64,000 bases of DNA from Neisseria macacae ATCC 33926 (lineage in GTDB: Bacteria > Pseudomonadota > Gammaproteobacteria > Burkholderiales > Neisseriaceae). Numbering within the stretch: the first letter of the stretch is position 1; each line of letters starts with the position of its first letter. This document shows positions 16,534 to 26,604 of the stretch, one piece after another. Where the stretch lies: the NCBI RefSeq assembly GCF_022749495.1, contig NZ_CP094241.1:2108001-2172000 (forward strand). Reading direction: 5' to 3'. A model generated the notes under the pieces. The model made no database searches and was not told the origin of the DNA. It saw only the letters and a program-made list of their open reading frames with translations. The position numbers and the translations under genes were made by a program.

Positions 16534-17250
16534 CTACGGTTGCTCATCCAGTATTTGTCGCAAAGCGGCAAACAGGTTGGTGTCGTTGGCAAATTGATAG
16601 AAATCGGGGCGGCCGGCTAGGAAACGGCGCAGTTCGCCGTATTGCTGCAGACGGAACAATACCAGCGCATAGAGTTCATTTTCCATGCCACCTTGTAACG
16701 GGCGACTTTGCATGAAGCGGCAGAAACCCTCTAAGTCAGGCACTTGCTGTGTAAAGCTGGCAATGTCGGCTTCTATTTGCCCGGCAGTCTGCCGCACCCA
16801 ATCCAGCATTTGCTCAAGCGTAAAGTGGGCGAAGTCGGGTTCTTGTATGCGCCACTCGTCTTGTATCCCTGTCAAACCCAGTGATGGTTCTCCATTGAGT
16901 CGGCTGCTGAAGCTTTTCATCATCTCTTCTTCGCCGAAAAGTTTGAAAAACAACGAATCCAGACAATCCGGTTTGGCTTCTATGCGGATGGATACACGCT
17001 CATTGATGGGTTGACCGTTAAACACAGCCACCAAATAAGCCTGGACAACGCTGAAAATGTAGCCGTCTTTAACCCAATAAATAAAACCACCGGAGACCGT
17101 CTGAAAGCCGCGCGTTTTGAGTTCGGCTTTAAGTAATTGTTCCAGCCATTGACGTTTCACGCTATCGCGGAATTTTTCGCGCTTGTGTTCGGCTTGCACT
17201 TTGTCCCAAGCTTTGAGTAGAAGGGCGGGGAGGCGGTGAATATCTAGCAT
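16534..17250 (-). CDS. Hypothetical protein next to an Eikenella-type DUS
   Basis: A 238-residue soluble protein with no signal peptide or membrane segment; family not recognised. The N-terminal third is basic (KVQAEHKREKFRDSVKRQWLEQLLKAEL), the middle has an alternating hydrophobic beta-like stretch (SGGFIYWVKDGYIFSVVQAYLVAVFNG), and the C-terminal part looks helical. It lies between bioA and trpB, followed downstream by ordinary sequence and preceded by a hairpin made of the Eikenella DUS dialect, which hints at import from another Neisseriaceae genus. The ATG at 17250 is the first in frame; no strong RBS is seen. Confidence 0.7.
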   Translation of the reverse strand: MLDIHRLPALLLKAWDKVQAEHKREKFRDSVKRQWLEQLLKAELKTRGFQTVSGGFIYWVKDGYIFSVVQAYLVAVFNGQPINERVSIRIEAKPDCLDSLFFKLFGEEEMMKSFSSRLNGEPSLGLTGIQDEWRIQEPDFAHFTLEQMLDWVRQTAGQIEADIASFTQQVPDLEGFCRFMQSRPLQGGMENELYALVLFRLQQYGELRRFLAGRPDFYQFANDTNLFAALRQILDEQP

Positions 17251-17266
17251 GATGATGCAGGTAAAA

Positions 17267-17293
17267 TTTCAGGTAGCCCAAGGCTACCTGAAA
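17267..17293. terminator. Eikenella-dialect DUS hairpin after trpB
   Basis: TTTCAGGTAGCC and GGCTACCTGAAA form a perfect 12 bp stem with a 3-base loop. AGGCTACCTGAA (17281-17292) is the AG-eikDUS described for Eikenella, whereas nearly all others in the window are AG-mucDUS. Placed right after the trpB stop, it serves as terminator. Confidence 0.85.
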
Positions 17294-17295
17294 CC

Positions 17296-18498
17296 TTACA
17301 ACTCAATCCCTTTCAGCTTCGCCACCGTATTGATGTCTTTATCGCCGCGGCCGGACAGGTTGACCAGAATCACTTGGTCTTTGCCCATCTTCGGCGCATT
17401 GGCGACTGCCCATGCGAGGGCGTGGCTGGATTCGAGCGCGGGGATGATGCCTTCGAAGCGGCACAACAAATCAAAGGCCTCGAGTGCTTCGTCGTCTTTG
17501 GCGACGGTGTATTCGACGCGTTTGATGTCGTTCAGGTGGCTGTGTTCCGGGCCGATGCCGGGGTAGTCGAGGCCTGCAGAAACGGAGTGCGTACCCAAGA
17601 CTTGGCCGTTTTCGTCCTGCATCAGGTAGCTGCGGAAGCCGTGCAGTACGCCGATGGGGGCTTTGCTGGTAATCGGCGCGGCGTGGTCGGGGGTATCCAC
17701 GCCCAAACCGCCGGCTTCCACGCCGACGAGGCGCACGTTTTCTTCGCCGATATACGGGTGGAACAGGCCGATGGCGTTCGAGCCGCCGCCGACGCAGGCA
17801 ACGGCGACGTCAGGCTGTCTGCCGATGGCTTCCTGCATCTGCGCTTTGGCTTCGTTGCCGATGACGCATTGGAAGTCGCGCACCATTTCGGGATACGGCG
17901 CGGGGCCGGCGGCGGTGCCGATGATGTAGAACGTGTCGTCCACGCGGGCGACCCATTCGCGCATAGCTTCGTTCATCGCGTCTTTCAGCGTGCGGCTGCC
18001 GCTGTCGACGCTGACCACGTTTGCGCCCAATAATTTCATGCGGAACACGTTGGGCATTTGACGCTGGATGTCGTCCGCGCCCATGTACACGTCGCAAGTC
18101 ATGCCAAAGCGGGCGGCGACGGTGGCGGAGGCCACGCCGTGCTGACCCGCGCCGGTTTCGGCGATGACGCGTTTTTTACCCATGCGGCGGGCGAGCAGCG
18201 CCTGACCGATGGTGTTGTTTACCTTGTGCGCGCCGGTGTGGTTCAGGTCCTCGCGCTTCAACCAGATTTGCGCGCCCCCTAGATGCTCGGATAATCGCGC
18301 GGCATGGTAAACGGGGCTGGGGCGGCCAACGTAGTGTTTCAAATCGCGGTGGAACTCTTCCCAAAACGACGGGTCGTTTTTCGCTGCTTGATAGGCATCC
18401 GCCAGCTCTTGCAAGGCGGGAATCAGTGTTTCGGAGACATAAAGTCCGCCGTGTTCGCCGAAAAAGCCCTTCTCGTCGGGCGCGTGGTAGTTTTTCAT
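17296..18498 (-). CDS. trpB: Tryptophan synthase beta chain
   Basis: PLP enzyme condensing indole and serine to tryptophan, working with TrpA. The 400 residues are normal. The PLP lysine is K92 in NHTGAHKVNNT, the phosphate-binding loop is GGGSNAIG, and FGEHGGLYVSETL marks the N-terminus. RBS AAGGAAG lies just upstream of the ATG at 18498. trpA is not adjacent, in line with dispersed trp genes in Neisseria. The downstream terminator is of a foreign DUS dialect. Confidence 0.97.
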   Translation of the reverse strand: MKNYHAPDEKGFFGEHGGLYVSETLIPALQELADAYQAAKNDPSFWEEFHRDLKHYVGRPSPVYHAARLSEHLGGAQIWLKREDLNHTGAHKVNNTIGQALLARRMGKKRVIAETGAGQHGVASATVAARFGMTCDVYMGADDIQRQMPNVFRMKLLGANVVSVDSGSRTLKDAMNEAMREWVARVDDTFYIIGTAAGPAPYPEMVRDFQCVIGNEAKAQMQEAIGRQPDVAVACVGGGSNAIGLFHPYIGEENVRLVGVEAGGLGVDTPDHAAPITSKAPIGVLHGFRSYLMQDENGQVLGTHSVSAGLDYPGIGPEHSHLNDIKRVEYTVAKDDEALEAFDLLCRFEGIIPALESSHALAWAVANAPKMGKDQVILVNLSGRGDKDINTVAKLKGIEL

Positions 18499-18510
18499 CG
18501 GATTTCTTCC

Positions 18511-18557
18511 TTGTCTGTTTTTTCAGACGACCTCGGTTTAAGAAGGTCGTCTGAAAG
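18511..18557. terminator. DUS inverted pair between the UDG-like gene and trpB
   Basis: TTTCAGACGACCT at about 18511 faces AAGGTCGTCTGAAA ending at 18557. The DUS are arranged with their AG ends facing inward, the opposite of the usual order. A 9-10 base loop is still possible. It lies after the 18574-19182 gene on the minus strand. Confidence 0.7.
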
Positions 18558-18573
18558 GGAAAATTGTCGGCAA

Positions 18574-19182
18574 TTATAACTGTTTTTCACACAAACCCGC
18601 CATTTCGAAAAACGCCCGATACGCCGCCGCCTTTTTCGCCAAACTCAAAGGATAGGCGCGCGAAGTGGACGGCAGGCGGGTCAGCGTCAAATCCCGTCCG
18701 GCAAACGGAAATGGCACGGTTTCACCCGTTTTCGGCATTTTGATGCCGCCACCCTGAATATCGAGCAGGACTTCCGTCGCCTTACCGCCGGTGGTGCAGA
18801 TATGGCGGCAGTCGGGCATCTGCGCCAACACCGCCGCTAAATCGACGGTTTCCACCACTTGCAAAAACTTGTCGGACGCATTGCCGTGTTCCCGCACCGC
18901 CTTCAACACGGTCGGGCAGGAGGCAATCCCCCGTTTGCGCAAAAACGCCTTGATTTTCTCCGCGTCAAACGCTTTTTCAGACGACCTTTGGAAATGCGCC
19001 GCATCATTAAAAAACACCAGCCCATAGACGCGCCACATATCGTTTTGAAAATTCGGATAATGAAACTGCATCGCGCGTTTGTCTTCCTTGGGCGGAAACG
19101 TCCCCATCATCATCACCGTCGCCTGCGGCGGCAGCAAGGCGGGGAAAGGATGGGTTTCGATTTCAAGCGGAGCGGACATCAT
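18574..19182 (-). CDS. Uracil-DNA glycosylase-fold protein
   Basis: 202 residues resembling the uracil-DNA glycosylase superfamily: the N-terminal MGTFPPKEDKRA corresponds to the water-activating loop region and the C-terminal LTRLPSTSRAYPL to the family's base-flipping loop motif. Substrate and activity are not known; it is not the classical Ung, which has a GQDPYH motif. A DUS inside the gene encodes FQRSSEKAF. AAGGAAATC precedes two adjacent ATG codons; either could start translation. It lies alone upstream of trpB in the same direction, separated by a DUS hairpin. Confidence 0.7.
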   Translation of the reverse strand: MMSAPLEIETHPFPALLPPQATVMMMGTFPPKEDKRAMQFHYPNFQNDMWRVYGLVFFNDAAHFQRSSEKAFDAEKIKAFLRKRGIASCPTVLKAVREHGNASDKFLQVVETVDLAAVLAQMPDCRHICTTGGKATEVLLDIQGGGIKMPKTGETVPFPFAGRDLTLTRLPSTSRAYPLSLAKKAAAYRAFFEMAGLCEKQL

Positions 19183-19360
19183 GATTTCCTTGATAATGAA
19201 AATATCGGACGCAAAATAAAACGACAGCCGCCTTTTCAGACGACCCCTGCCTTGTCCTGAAACAAGTTTATAAGCCGACAGACAACGTTATCGCAAACGG
19301 AACAGCCGCTTTAGCGATATGTTAGAATAAAACCACGAAACATAGAAAAGAAAGGTCTCA

Positions 19361-20005
19361 ATGCAAAAAATTCCTATTGAATACTACAACCTCAATTTAT
19401 TCGAACAACTGGACAGGCCTGTCATTGCTTTCGTAAAAAAAAGGCCGTTCAGGAAAGTGGAGAACCTTCATGTCTTTGCTTCAACAGAGGCATATGAAAA
19501 AGAAAGGAGAAAGTTTGAAATCACCGGCTACAAAGCGCAAACCATCCCTTTAGGCATGTCTCTTGATGCGGTTATCTGGCAACCCTATTATGTAAACCTT
19601 GTTATATCCGGACTTGATACATCGGACATTATCTTTTCCAAAGACGATTTACAGCCCCTGAAAGACCTTATCGACAGCTTTTGCATTATGTTTGCAGCAA
19701 CAAATGCCGAAATAGAAAATGCGAAAGCCTACGAGTTGATGAAAAACAAAACCGTTTATTTTCTCGGACAACTCCTTGCCAAAGAGTTTAAGGTGGGAGA
19801 CAGAATCGGTTTCGAAGGCATTCAAAGAGAATCAGACGGTAAACATTATGTATCCGTCAAATGTTTCCTGACTAGGGAAAGTGCTGAAAAATTCAATATG
19901 AACAACCGCCCCGTAACGCCCGCCAATTTGGGATACCTCAAATATTTCTGGTGCAAACCGGTCATTATCGAACCACACCGAGACTACTGGATTGAGTTTC
20001 TATAA
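19361..20005 (+). CDS. Hypothetical protein, AT-richer than neighbours
   Basis: A 214-residue protein, not recognised. It begins MQKIPIEYYNLNLFEQL, lacks a signal peptide or membrane segment, is rich in Lys, Ile, Tyr and Asn, and ends in WIEFL. The sequence is visibly richer in A and T than flanking genes and lacks internal DUS, so acquisition from elsewhere is possible. The ATG has AAGAAAGG upstream at good spacing. It stands alone on the plus strand between two minus-strand genes. A role as an immunity or contact-system protein is conceivable but unsupported. Confidence 0.7.
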   Translation: MQKIPIEYYNLNLFEQLDRPVIAFVKKRPFRKVENLHVFASTEAYEKERRKFEITGYKAQTIPLGMSLDAVIWQPYYVNLVISGLDTSDIIFSKDDLQPLKDLIDSFCIMFAATNAEIENAKAYELMKNKTVYFLGQLLAKEFKVGDRIGFEGIQRESDGKHYVSVKCFLTRESAEKFNMNNRPVTPANLGYLKYFWCKPVIIEPHRDYWIEFL

Positions 20006-20057
20006 CACTGACAGAGCATCCATCGTTTGATAAGGAACTTATCCTCTCTTGAATCTT

Positions 20058-20960
20058 TCAGACGACCTTCTGCCCATACCGCATCAGCGTCATGCCGCCG
20101 ACTGCCGCCGCGCAGCCCGCAACCAGCGAAATGTGCAGCGGTTCGCCCAAAACCCACGCCGAAGACAGCATACCGAAAATCGGTACGAGCGTAATATACG
20201 CCGCCGCGCTGCCTGCGCCCAAAGTCTTCACGCCTTCGAAATACCACGCGTAGGCCAATACCGTCGCGCCGATGACCAGCCACGCCAATGCCGTCCAACC
20301 GCGTGCATCCATCGCCGCCATTGCCTCAAAAGGCAATCCGTCCGTCCACAACGCCACCACCGACAACATCAGCGCGCCGATGAACGACGTTGCCGCCGTT
20401 ACCGTCAGCGCGTCTATCCCGCGCAAAACCGCACGTCCGATTAAAGTATAAGCCGCCCAGCAGACCACGCAGCCGAAAATCAGCCACTCCCCCGCCTTGA
20501 TGCCGCCCGACAATACCGTCAAAGGCTGTCCTTGCGTTACCGCCGTTATTGCACCCAAAACCGCCAGCAGCATACCCGCCAAAATCTTCGCATTTAAACG
20601 TTCGCCGAAGAACCAAGCCGCCAGCAGCAGCGTCAGCACGGGATTCACTGCCACAACCACCGCCGCCTTACCCGCCGGCATCGCCTGCAAACCCAGCATG
20701 AAAAACACCGCATAGCCGCACACCCCGACGGAAGCGGCCACCGCCAAGCCCAGCCATTGCCGCGCCGACAAAGCCGCAAAAGTCGCAAACCTGCTGCGCG
20801 CAAACAACCAGCCCAACAACAAAACCGAAGCCAACACAAACCGAACCGCCCCGCCCGTCAGCGGCGGCAGCGACTGCCCCAGCATCCGCCCCATCGGCCA
20901 AGACGCACCCCACAACACCGCCATTCCCAGCAGTTTCAAATGTACAGAATAACGTTCCAT
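20058..20960 (-). CDS. EamA/DMT-family transporter
   Basis: 300-residue inner-membrane protein with ten predicted membrane segments in two EamA repeats (about 8-140 and 155-290). It shows the typical starts WGASWPMGRML and FGCVVCWAAYTLIGRAVL, and FGERLNAKILAGMLLAVLGA at the end of the first repeat. The family exports or imports amino acids and other small metabolites; the substrate cannot be told. A DUS lies at its 3' end and a DUS hairpin upstream. Confidence 0.9.
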   Translation of the reverse strand: MERYSVHLKLLGMAVLWGASWPMGRMLGQSLPPLTGGAVRFVLASVLLLGWLFARSRFATFAALSARQWLGLAVAASVGVCGYAVFFMLGLQAMPAGKAAVVVAVNPVLTLLLAAWFFGERLNAKILAGMLLAVLGAITAVTQGQPLTVLSGGIKAGEWLIFGCVVCWAAYTLIGRAVLRGIDALTVTAATSFIGALMLSVVALWTDGLPFEAMAAMDARGWTALAWLVIGATVLAYAWYFEGVKTLGAGSAAAYITLVPIFGMLSSAWVLGEPLHISLVAGCAAAVGGMTLMRYGQKVV

Positions 20961-20978
20961 CTCATTCCTTTATCAACA

Positions 20979-21020
20979 AAGGTCGTCTGAAAACCCGATT
21001 CCAAGTTTTCAGACGACCTC
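20979..21020. terminator. DUS inverted-repeat terminator
   Basis: AAGGTCGTCTGAAAAC faces GTTTTCAGACGACCT across a short loop. It lies after the 21028-21933 gene (minus strand). Confidence 0.8.
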
Positions 21021-21027
21021 AATACCT

Positions 21028-21933
21028 CTATTCTGCCGCCTTTGATTTGGGGCGGACAACTTTTTTACCCCAGCACAATTCGGGCAGATCGACAGTGCTC
21101 ACTACTGTAACTATATCAGGTTTATCCCTATCCCATTCCAGCGTAACACCGTCATCATCAATCGCACAGCCTGGCAAGTTTTTCTGTGTTAATGTCAGCT
21201 CAAAGTTTTTTAACTGTTTATTTGAATCAAGAATGACGTTTCCCCAATAAGGTTGATCATTGGAAGCAATATTTGCCTGCCAATACCCGTCACGTTCAGT
21301 GCGCGTCACTCGCCAAAAATATAATTTCCCATCCACAAACCACTCAGGCAGGGACACTTCGGCTGATTCGTTTAACATGCAACTTGATAGGAAATAATCA
21401 GCAGGACTGGACGGCATCTTGCCACCTTTAGTCAATGCTTGCCACTCTATCTCTCCGTCACTCCGGCAGGACCACCCTTCCACATCAACCGTCCTGGCTT
21501 CCCCGATAGCATTCATCGTCAGTGTTGCTTGATAACCATCTTCAGTCTGGTACGCAGAACGATTCATTCCATTAACTTCGATGCCTTTCCATTCAACGGG
21601 GCGAGAAAATGTAACTTCGCTAAAAGTAGAAAAATCAGGCTTTTTCGATACCCCATCCTGAGGAGCTACGGTCAGCTTAGAGCCTGCCGGGATTCGTATA
21701 CCATCAATCACCAACTCCTCTTTAGCCGTTTGATAACTTGAATCATCATACCTTTTAGCTTGCCATGTCTTAACCATATACATGCCAAACAACGACACCA
21801 CGATCAAATTAAAAATGATGGCTGAATTCCTAATCAGCGGATTTTTGGATTTAACAATTGCCACAATACTGGCAATCCAAACTATGGCAGCCATAGCCAA
21901 TATGGCCATGCCAATAAGAATTAAATTCTCCAA
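21028..21933 (-). CDS. Hypothetical membrane-anchored protein
   Basis: 301 residues with two N-terminal membrane segments (about 5-28 and 37-54), then a roughly 240-residue soluble domain that is probably periplasmic. Three or four cysteines (WSCRSD, SSCMLN, LPGCAIDD, LPELCWGKK) could form disulfides. Repeated aromatic beta-like stretches (LYFWRVTRTERDGYWQANIAS) suggest a beta-rich fold. Family not recognised. The likely start is TTG at 21931-21933 with AAGGAAA about 8 bases upstream; an ATG at codon 9 is the alternative. A Correia element lies 20 bases upstream of the start. Confidence 0.7.
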   Translation of the reverse strand: MENLILIGMAILAMAAIVWIASIVAIVKSKNPLIRNSAIIFNLIVVSLFGMYMVKTWQAKRYDDSSYQTAKEELVIDGIRIPAGSKLTVAPQDGVSKKPDFSTFSEVTFSRPVEWKGIEVNGMNRSAYQTEDGYQATLTMNAIGEARTVDVEGWSCRSDGEIEWQALTKGGKMPSSPADYFLSSCMLNESAEVSLPEWFVDGKLYFWRVTRTERDGYWQANIASNDQPYWGNVILDSNKQLKNFELTLTQKNLPGCAIDDDGVTLEWDRDKPDIVTVVSTVDLPELCWGKKVVRPKSKAAE

Positions 21934-21953
21934 AACAAGTATTTCCTTTTCTT

Positions 21954-22110
21954 TATAGTGGATTAACTTTAAATCAGGACAAGGCGACGAAGCCGCAGAC
22001 AGTACAGATAGTACGGAACCGATTCACTTGGTGCTTCAGCACCTTAGAGAATCGTTCTCTTTGAGCTAAGGCGAGGCAACGCCGTACTGGTTTAAAGTTA
22101 ATCCACTATA
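21954..22110. repeat. Correia element (long form, 157 bp)
   Basis: Complete element with TATAGTGGATTAA and its inverted copy at the two ends, including the internal block with the GAACGATTCTCT-type segment (here AGAATCGTTCTCT). It lies just upstream of the TTG-started gene on the minus strand. Confidence 0.95.
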
Positions 22111-22122
22111 TATTCAGAAAAT

Positions 22123-22162
22123 AGGTCGTCTGAAAACCAGATTCCAAGTTTTCAGACGACCT
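22123..22162. terminator. DUS inverted-repeat terminator after glnS
   Basis: AGGTCGTCTGAAAAC faces GTTTTCAGACGACCT with a 10-base loop just downstream of the glnS stop (minus strand). Confidence 0.8.
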
Positions 22163-22186
22163 TCCAATATTGCTGTTGCCAACAGA

Positions 22187-23875
<1,689 letters not shown>

Positions 23876-23951
23876 GGTCAGGAGCTATCTGAAAATATGA
23901 TGTCGTGCCGATTTTACCTGAAAACAGGACGGCTTTACAGTCAATACAAGG

Positions 23952-23991
23952 TACAGAGGTCGTCTGAAAACCGTTTCAGACGACCTCTGTA
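23952..23991. terminator. DUS inverted-repeat terminator upstream of glnS
   Basis: An 18 bp stem built on AGGTCGTCTGAAA with a 4-base loop (23952-23991). It follows the stop of the 23999-24622 gene on the minus strand. Confidence 0.8.
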
Positions 23992-23998
23992 TGGCCCA

Positions 23999-24622
23999 TT
24001 ACGAATCGGATGAAAGATTAGAATGGTCGGAAGCATTGTCTTCCGGACGTTTTGATGCCGTTGATGAATCGATCAAATTGACCAGCAGGTTAATCAACAG
24101 AACGATACCCAAAATAACCAAAAGTGCGATTGGGTAAAAAATCCCAAGCAAACCGGTAGTGCCGATAAAAGACCAGCGCATGGACGCCCAAAATGCTTGA
24201 AGCGAGGATTTTTCCAAAGAGAGCAGTTTGGGGCGGGCTGCGGTAGCGATAATGGAAGCAATCAGCGAACCAACATAAAATACAGGCAACCCTAGCCACA
24301 AAAAAGCTGATCCGTGATGATCGTAATTGGGGGAGTAAGGGTCATTATGACTGTCAGCACTGTCTACCGCCATCATAAACAACAACCAAAGTATGGTTGT
24401 TATCCACACGCTGCCCGCCACAGTAGCAGGTCGCAAACGATGGGAAAACAGGACATAAACCAGATTCGCCGAACAAAGCATCAACATACCGGCAATCAAT
24501 GTAAGCTCGAAGCGATCGGGTATTGCCTGACTGAACCATATCGAAGTCGTGATGATAATAATGATACTGCCAGCCAATGAAAGGCCGGCAAATGTTCTTT
24601 CGCTGATACGGGGGAAATTCAT
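23999..24622 (-). CDS. Hypothetical multi-pass membrane protein
   Basis: 207 residues with about five or six hydrophobic segments (about 10-30, 38-60, 68-90, 105-125 and 148-185) and a hydrophilic Ser- and Asp-rich tail. Family not recognised. The loop NDPYSPNYDHHGSAF between segments three and four is probably extracytoplasmic. The ATG at 24622 is the first in frame. It lies between glnS and a DeoR regulator, same strand. No functional inference is possible from the neighbours. Confidence 0.7.
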   Translation of the reverse strand: MNFPRISERTFAGLSLAGSIIIIITTSIWFSQAIPDRFELTLIAGMLMLCSANLVYVLFSHRLRPATVAGSVWITTILWLLFMMAVDSADSHNDPYSPNYDHHGSAFLWLGLPVFYVGSLIASIIATAARPKLLSLEKSSLQAFWASMRWSFIGTTGLLGIFYPIALLVILGIVLLINLLVNLIDSSTASKRPEDNASDHSNLSSDS

Positions 24623-24771
24623 CTTTATGTCTTTTCAAAACTGTTCTTCTGAATCAAAGAACATTCATATACGGATGATTGTTTTCAGACGACCTGCCCA
24701 TTCAATAGCAGCCATCTGAAAACGCCTCCCCATTGTACCCGAATTTCATTAACCTTTTGTAACCCCCGAAA

Positions 24772-25548
24772 TCAAAGCGGTACAAGTTCGGCAACCAGCC
24801 ATTCTACGCCTACATCGCCCAAAACCTTCTGCATGGCGGCTTCCGGTACGCGGTCGGTAAATACTTTGTCAAACGAACCGATGTCGCCCAGCCTGACCAA
24901 GGCATTGCTGTTGAATTTGCTGTGGTCCACGCCCAAATACCTGACCCGCGCATTGGTCATCATCGCCTGCATGACGCTGACTTCTTTATAGTCGTAGTCC
25001 AAAAGCGATCCGTCGCTTTCCACGCCGTGCGTACTCATAACGGCATAATCGACTTTAAACTGATTGATAAAATCGACCGTCGCCACGCCCGTAATCCCGC
25101 CGTCCAAGGGGCGCACGACGCCGGAAGTGATGATGACGGTGTAGTCGGTGCGCGCGGACGTGATGGAGGCGACGTAAATATTGTTGGTGATAATCCGCAG
25201 GTTTTTACGCTGCTTGACCAACTCGGCGGCAACGGCTTCCATCGTCGTGCCTATGCTGATAAACAGCGACGAATTGTCGGGAATATGGGCGGCAATCAGG
25301 CGGGCGATGGCGTTTTTTTCATTTTGGCAGTGTTTTCGTTTGCCTTGCGCCACGCCGCCGGAAATATCGCCGACCGACGCTCCGCCGTGGTAACGCTTCA
25401 ACTGCCGCGTTTCGCTCAATTCCTGTATGTCGCGGCGTATGGTCTGCGGGGTAACGTCCAAGGCTTCCGCAAGCTGCTCGACCGTCATGAAATGCTGCTC
25501 GCGCACCAGGGCGAGGATGTGTTCGTGTCTTTGTATTTTCGGTTTCAT
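24772..25548 (-). CDS. DeoR/GlpR-family transcriptional regulator
   Basis: 258 residues. The N-terminal winged helix-turn-helix (RHEHILALVREQHFMTVEQLAEALDVTPQTIRRDIQELSE) is the DeoR signature, and the C-terminal half is the sugar-phosphate sensor domain (SLFISIGTTMEAVAAELVKQ, GGITGVATVDFINQFKVDYAVMSTHGVESDGSLLDYD). Members repress sugar or glycerol catabolism genes and are released by phosphorylated sugars. No target operon is adjacent, so its ligand is unknown. The start at 25548 begins the conserved region; an ATG 20 codons upstream is possible. Confidence 0.9.
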   Translation of the reverse strand: MKPKIQRHEHILALVREQHFMTVEQLAEALDVTPQTIRRDIQELSETRQLKRYHGGASVGDISGGVAQGKRKHCQNEKNAIARLIAAHIPDNSSLFISIGTTMEAVAAELVKQRKNLRIITNNIYVASITSARTDYTVIITSGVVRPLDGGITGVATVDFINQFKVDYAVMSTHGVESDGSLLDYDYKEVSVMQAMMTNARVRYLGVDHSKFNSNALVRLGDIGSFDKVFTDRVPEAAMQKVLGDVGVEWLVAELVPL

Positions 25549-25649
25549 CTGGATTCGTTTCCATTCGTTCCGGTTCGTTTGAGTTCGGATTGTACGCCTT
25601 TTACCCAAAATCGGAAAAGGCTGCCGCCGATTCGGCTTTACCCAAAACC

Positions 25650-25695
25650 AAAGGTCGTCTGAAAACCTGAATCCCGGTTTTCAGACGACCTTTTT
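25650..25695. terminator. DUS inverted-repeat terminator after the GntR gene
   Basis: AAAGGTCGTCTGAAAACC faces GGTTTTCAGACGACCTTT with a T run, directly after the GntR-family gene stop (minus strand). Confidence 0.82.
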
Positions 25696-25707
25696 GCCGT
25701 GTTCGTG

Positions 25708-26424
25708 TTATTCCGCTTCGTATTTGCGTTCCAAACGCTCCACGCACGCGCTTAAGTGTTTGCGCATGACTTTGACCACGCGGTTGCGTTTGCCGTTGAC
25801 CAGCAGGTCGAGGATTTCGCGGTGTTCGGAATGGGTGTGGGTGTTGATGGTGCGCTTTTCATGACGCTGCGCATCGAAGACGGCGACGATGAGCGAAGAG
25901 CGGGCGCACAGGGTGTTCATGATGTCGAACAGGACGTTGTTGTCGATCAGGCGCGCCAGTTCGACATGGAAGGCGTTGGACAGGCGGTTCCAACCCACGC
26001 GGTCGCCGCTGTCGGATGCCTGTTCTTCACGCTCGATCATGGCGTAGAGCGGCTGGAGGCGGGTTTCCAAATCGGGCATATCGGACAGGAGGTTCAAAAT
26101 CATGCTTTCCATTTCGATACGCGCGTTGAACACGTCCTGCATTTCCTTCAAATCGGGAACATGAACGAACGCGCCGCGATTGGGTTGCAAATCGACGATT
26201 TTGTCGTGTGCCAACAAGGACAGCGCGCCGCGCACGGTATTGCGCGAGCAAACCATCTGGCGGCACAGCTCGGATTCGGTCAGTTTTTTGCCGGGCAGCA
26301 AAACATGGTCGGTAATGCCGTCCAAAATCAGGGCGTAAACACGGAACAGCTCCGAATCATGCCTGCCTGCCGGCATCATGGAAGAAGGGGTAGGCGCATG
26401 GAGGGTATCGTTATCGGTATTCAT
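25708..26424 (-). CDS. GntR/FadR-family regulator, GdhR-like
   Basis: 238 residues: an N-terminal winged helix (LPGKKLTESELCRQMVCSRNTVRGALSLLAHDKIVDLQPNRGAFV) and a C-terminal FCD ligand domain with metal-type histidines (NAFHVELARLI, HTHSEHREI). The overall layout recalls GdhR of pathogenic Neisseria, which controls glutamate dehydrogenase and lactate permease; identity is not proven. Neither gdhA nor lctP is next to it here. A palindrome-bearing promoter lies upstream, facing away (see the candidate sRNA). The FCD family binds small carboxylic acids. Confidence 0.85.
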   Translation of the reverse strand: MNTDNDTLHAPTPSSMMPAGRHDSELFRVYALILDGITDHVLLPGKKLTESELCRQMVCSRNTVRGALSLLAHDKIVDLQPNRGAFVHVPDLKEMQDVFNARIEMESMILNLLSDMPDLETRLQPLYAMIEREEQASDSGDRVGWNRLSNAFHVELARLIDNNVLFDIMNTLCARSSLIVAVFDAQRHEKRTINTHTHSEHREILDLLVNGKRNRVVKVMRKHLSACVERLERKYEAE

Positions 26425-26566
26425 TATTTAAGCTCTCCTCATAGTCTGGCGTGTCATATCGTTTGAAATAACAGAAATTTTGCGACGGCGGCAACCCGCC
26501 CCGTATCGCTTTTTGCTTGATTCCATTTCGATATAGCACAAAATCTGATTAAGATATAATTAAAAA
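26425..26566. promoter_or_regulatory. Region between the GntR-family gene and the candidate sRNA promoter
   Basis: AT-rich DNA carrying the GntR-family gene promoter on the minus strand, of uncertain exact position. It holds no open frame of note. Confidence 0.35.
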
Positions 26567-26600
26567 TTGTTGACAATCTCTAGTGAAGCTTGCACAATAT
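26567..26600 (+). promoter_or_regulatory. Promoter with FadR/GntR-like palindrome
   Basis: TTGACA at 26570-26575, then 17 bases, then CACAAT at 26593-26598 form a good sigma70 promoter on the plus strand. The -35 box lies inside ATTGTTGACAAT, a palindrome (ATTGT-TG-ACAAT) of the kind bound by FadR-family regulators. The GntR-family gene next door, transcribed away from it, is the obvious candidate regulator. Binding is inferred. Confidence 0.5.
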
Positions 26601-26604
26601 CCTC

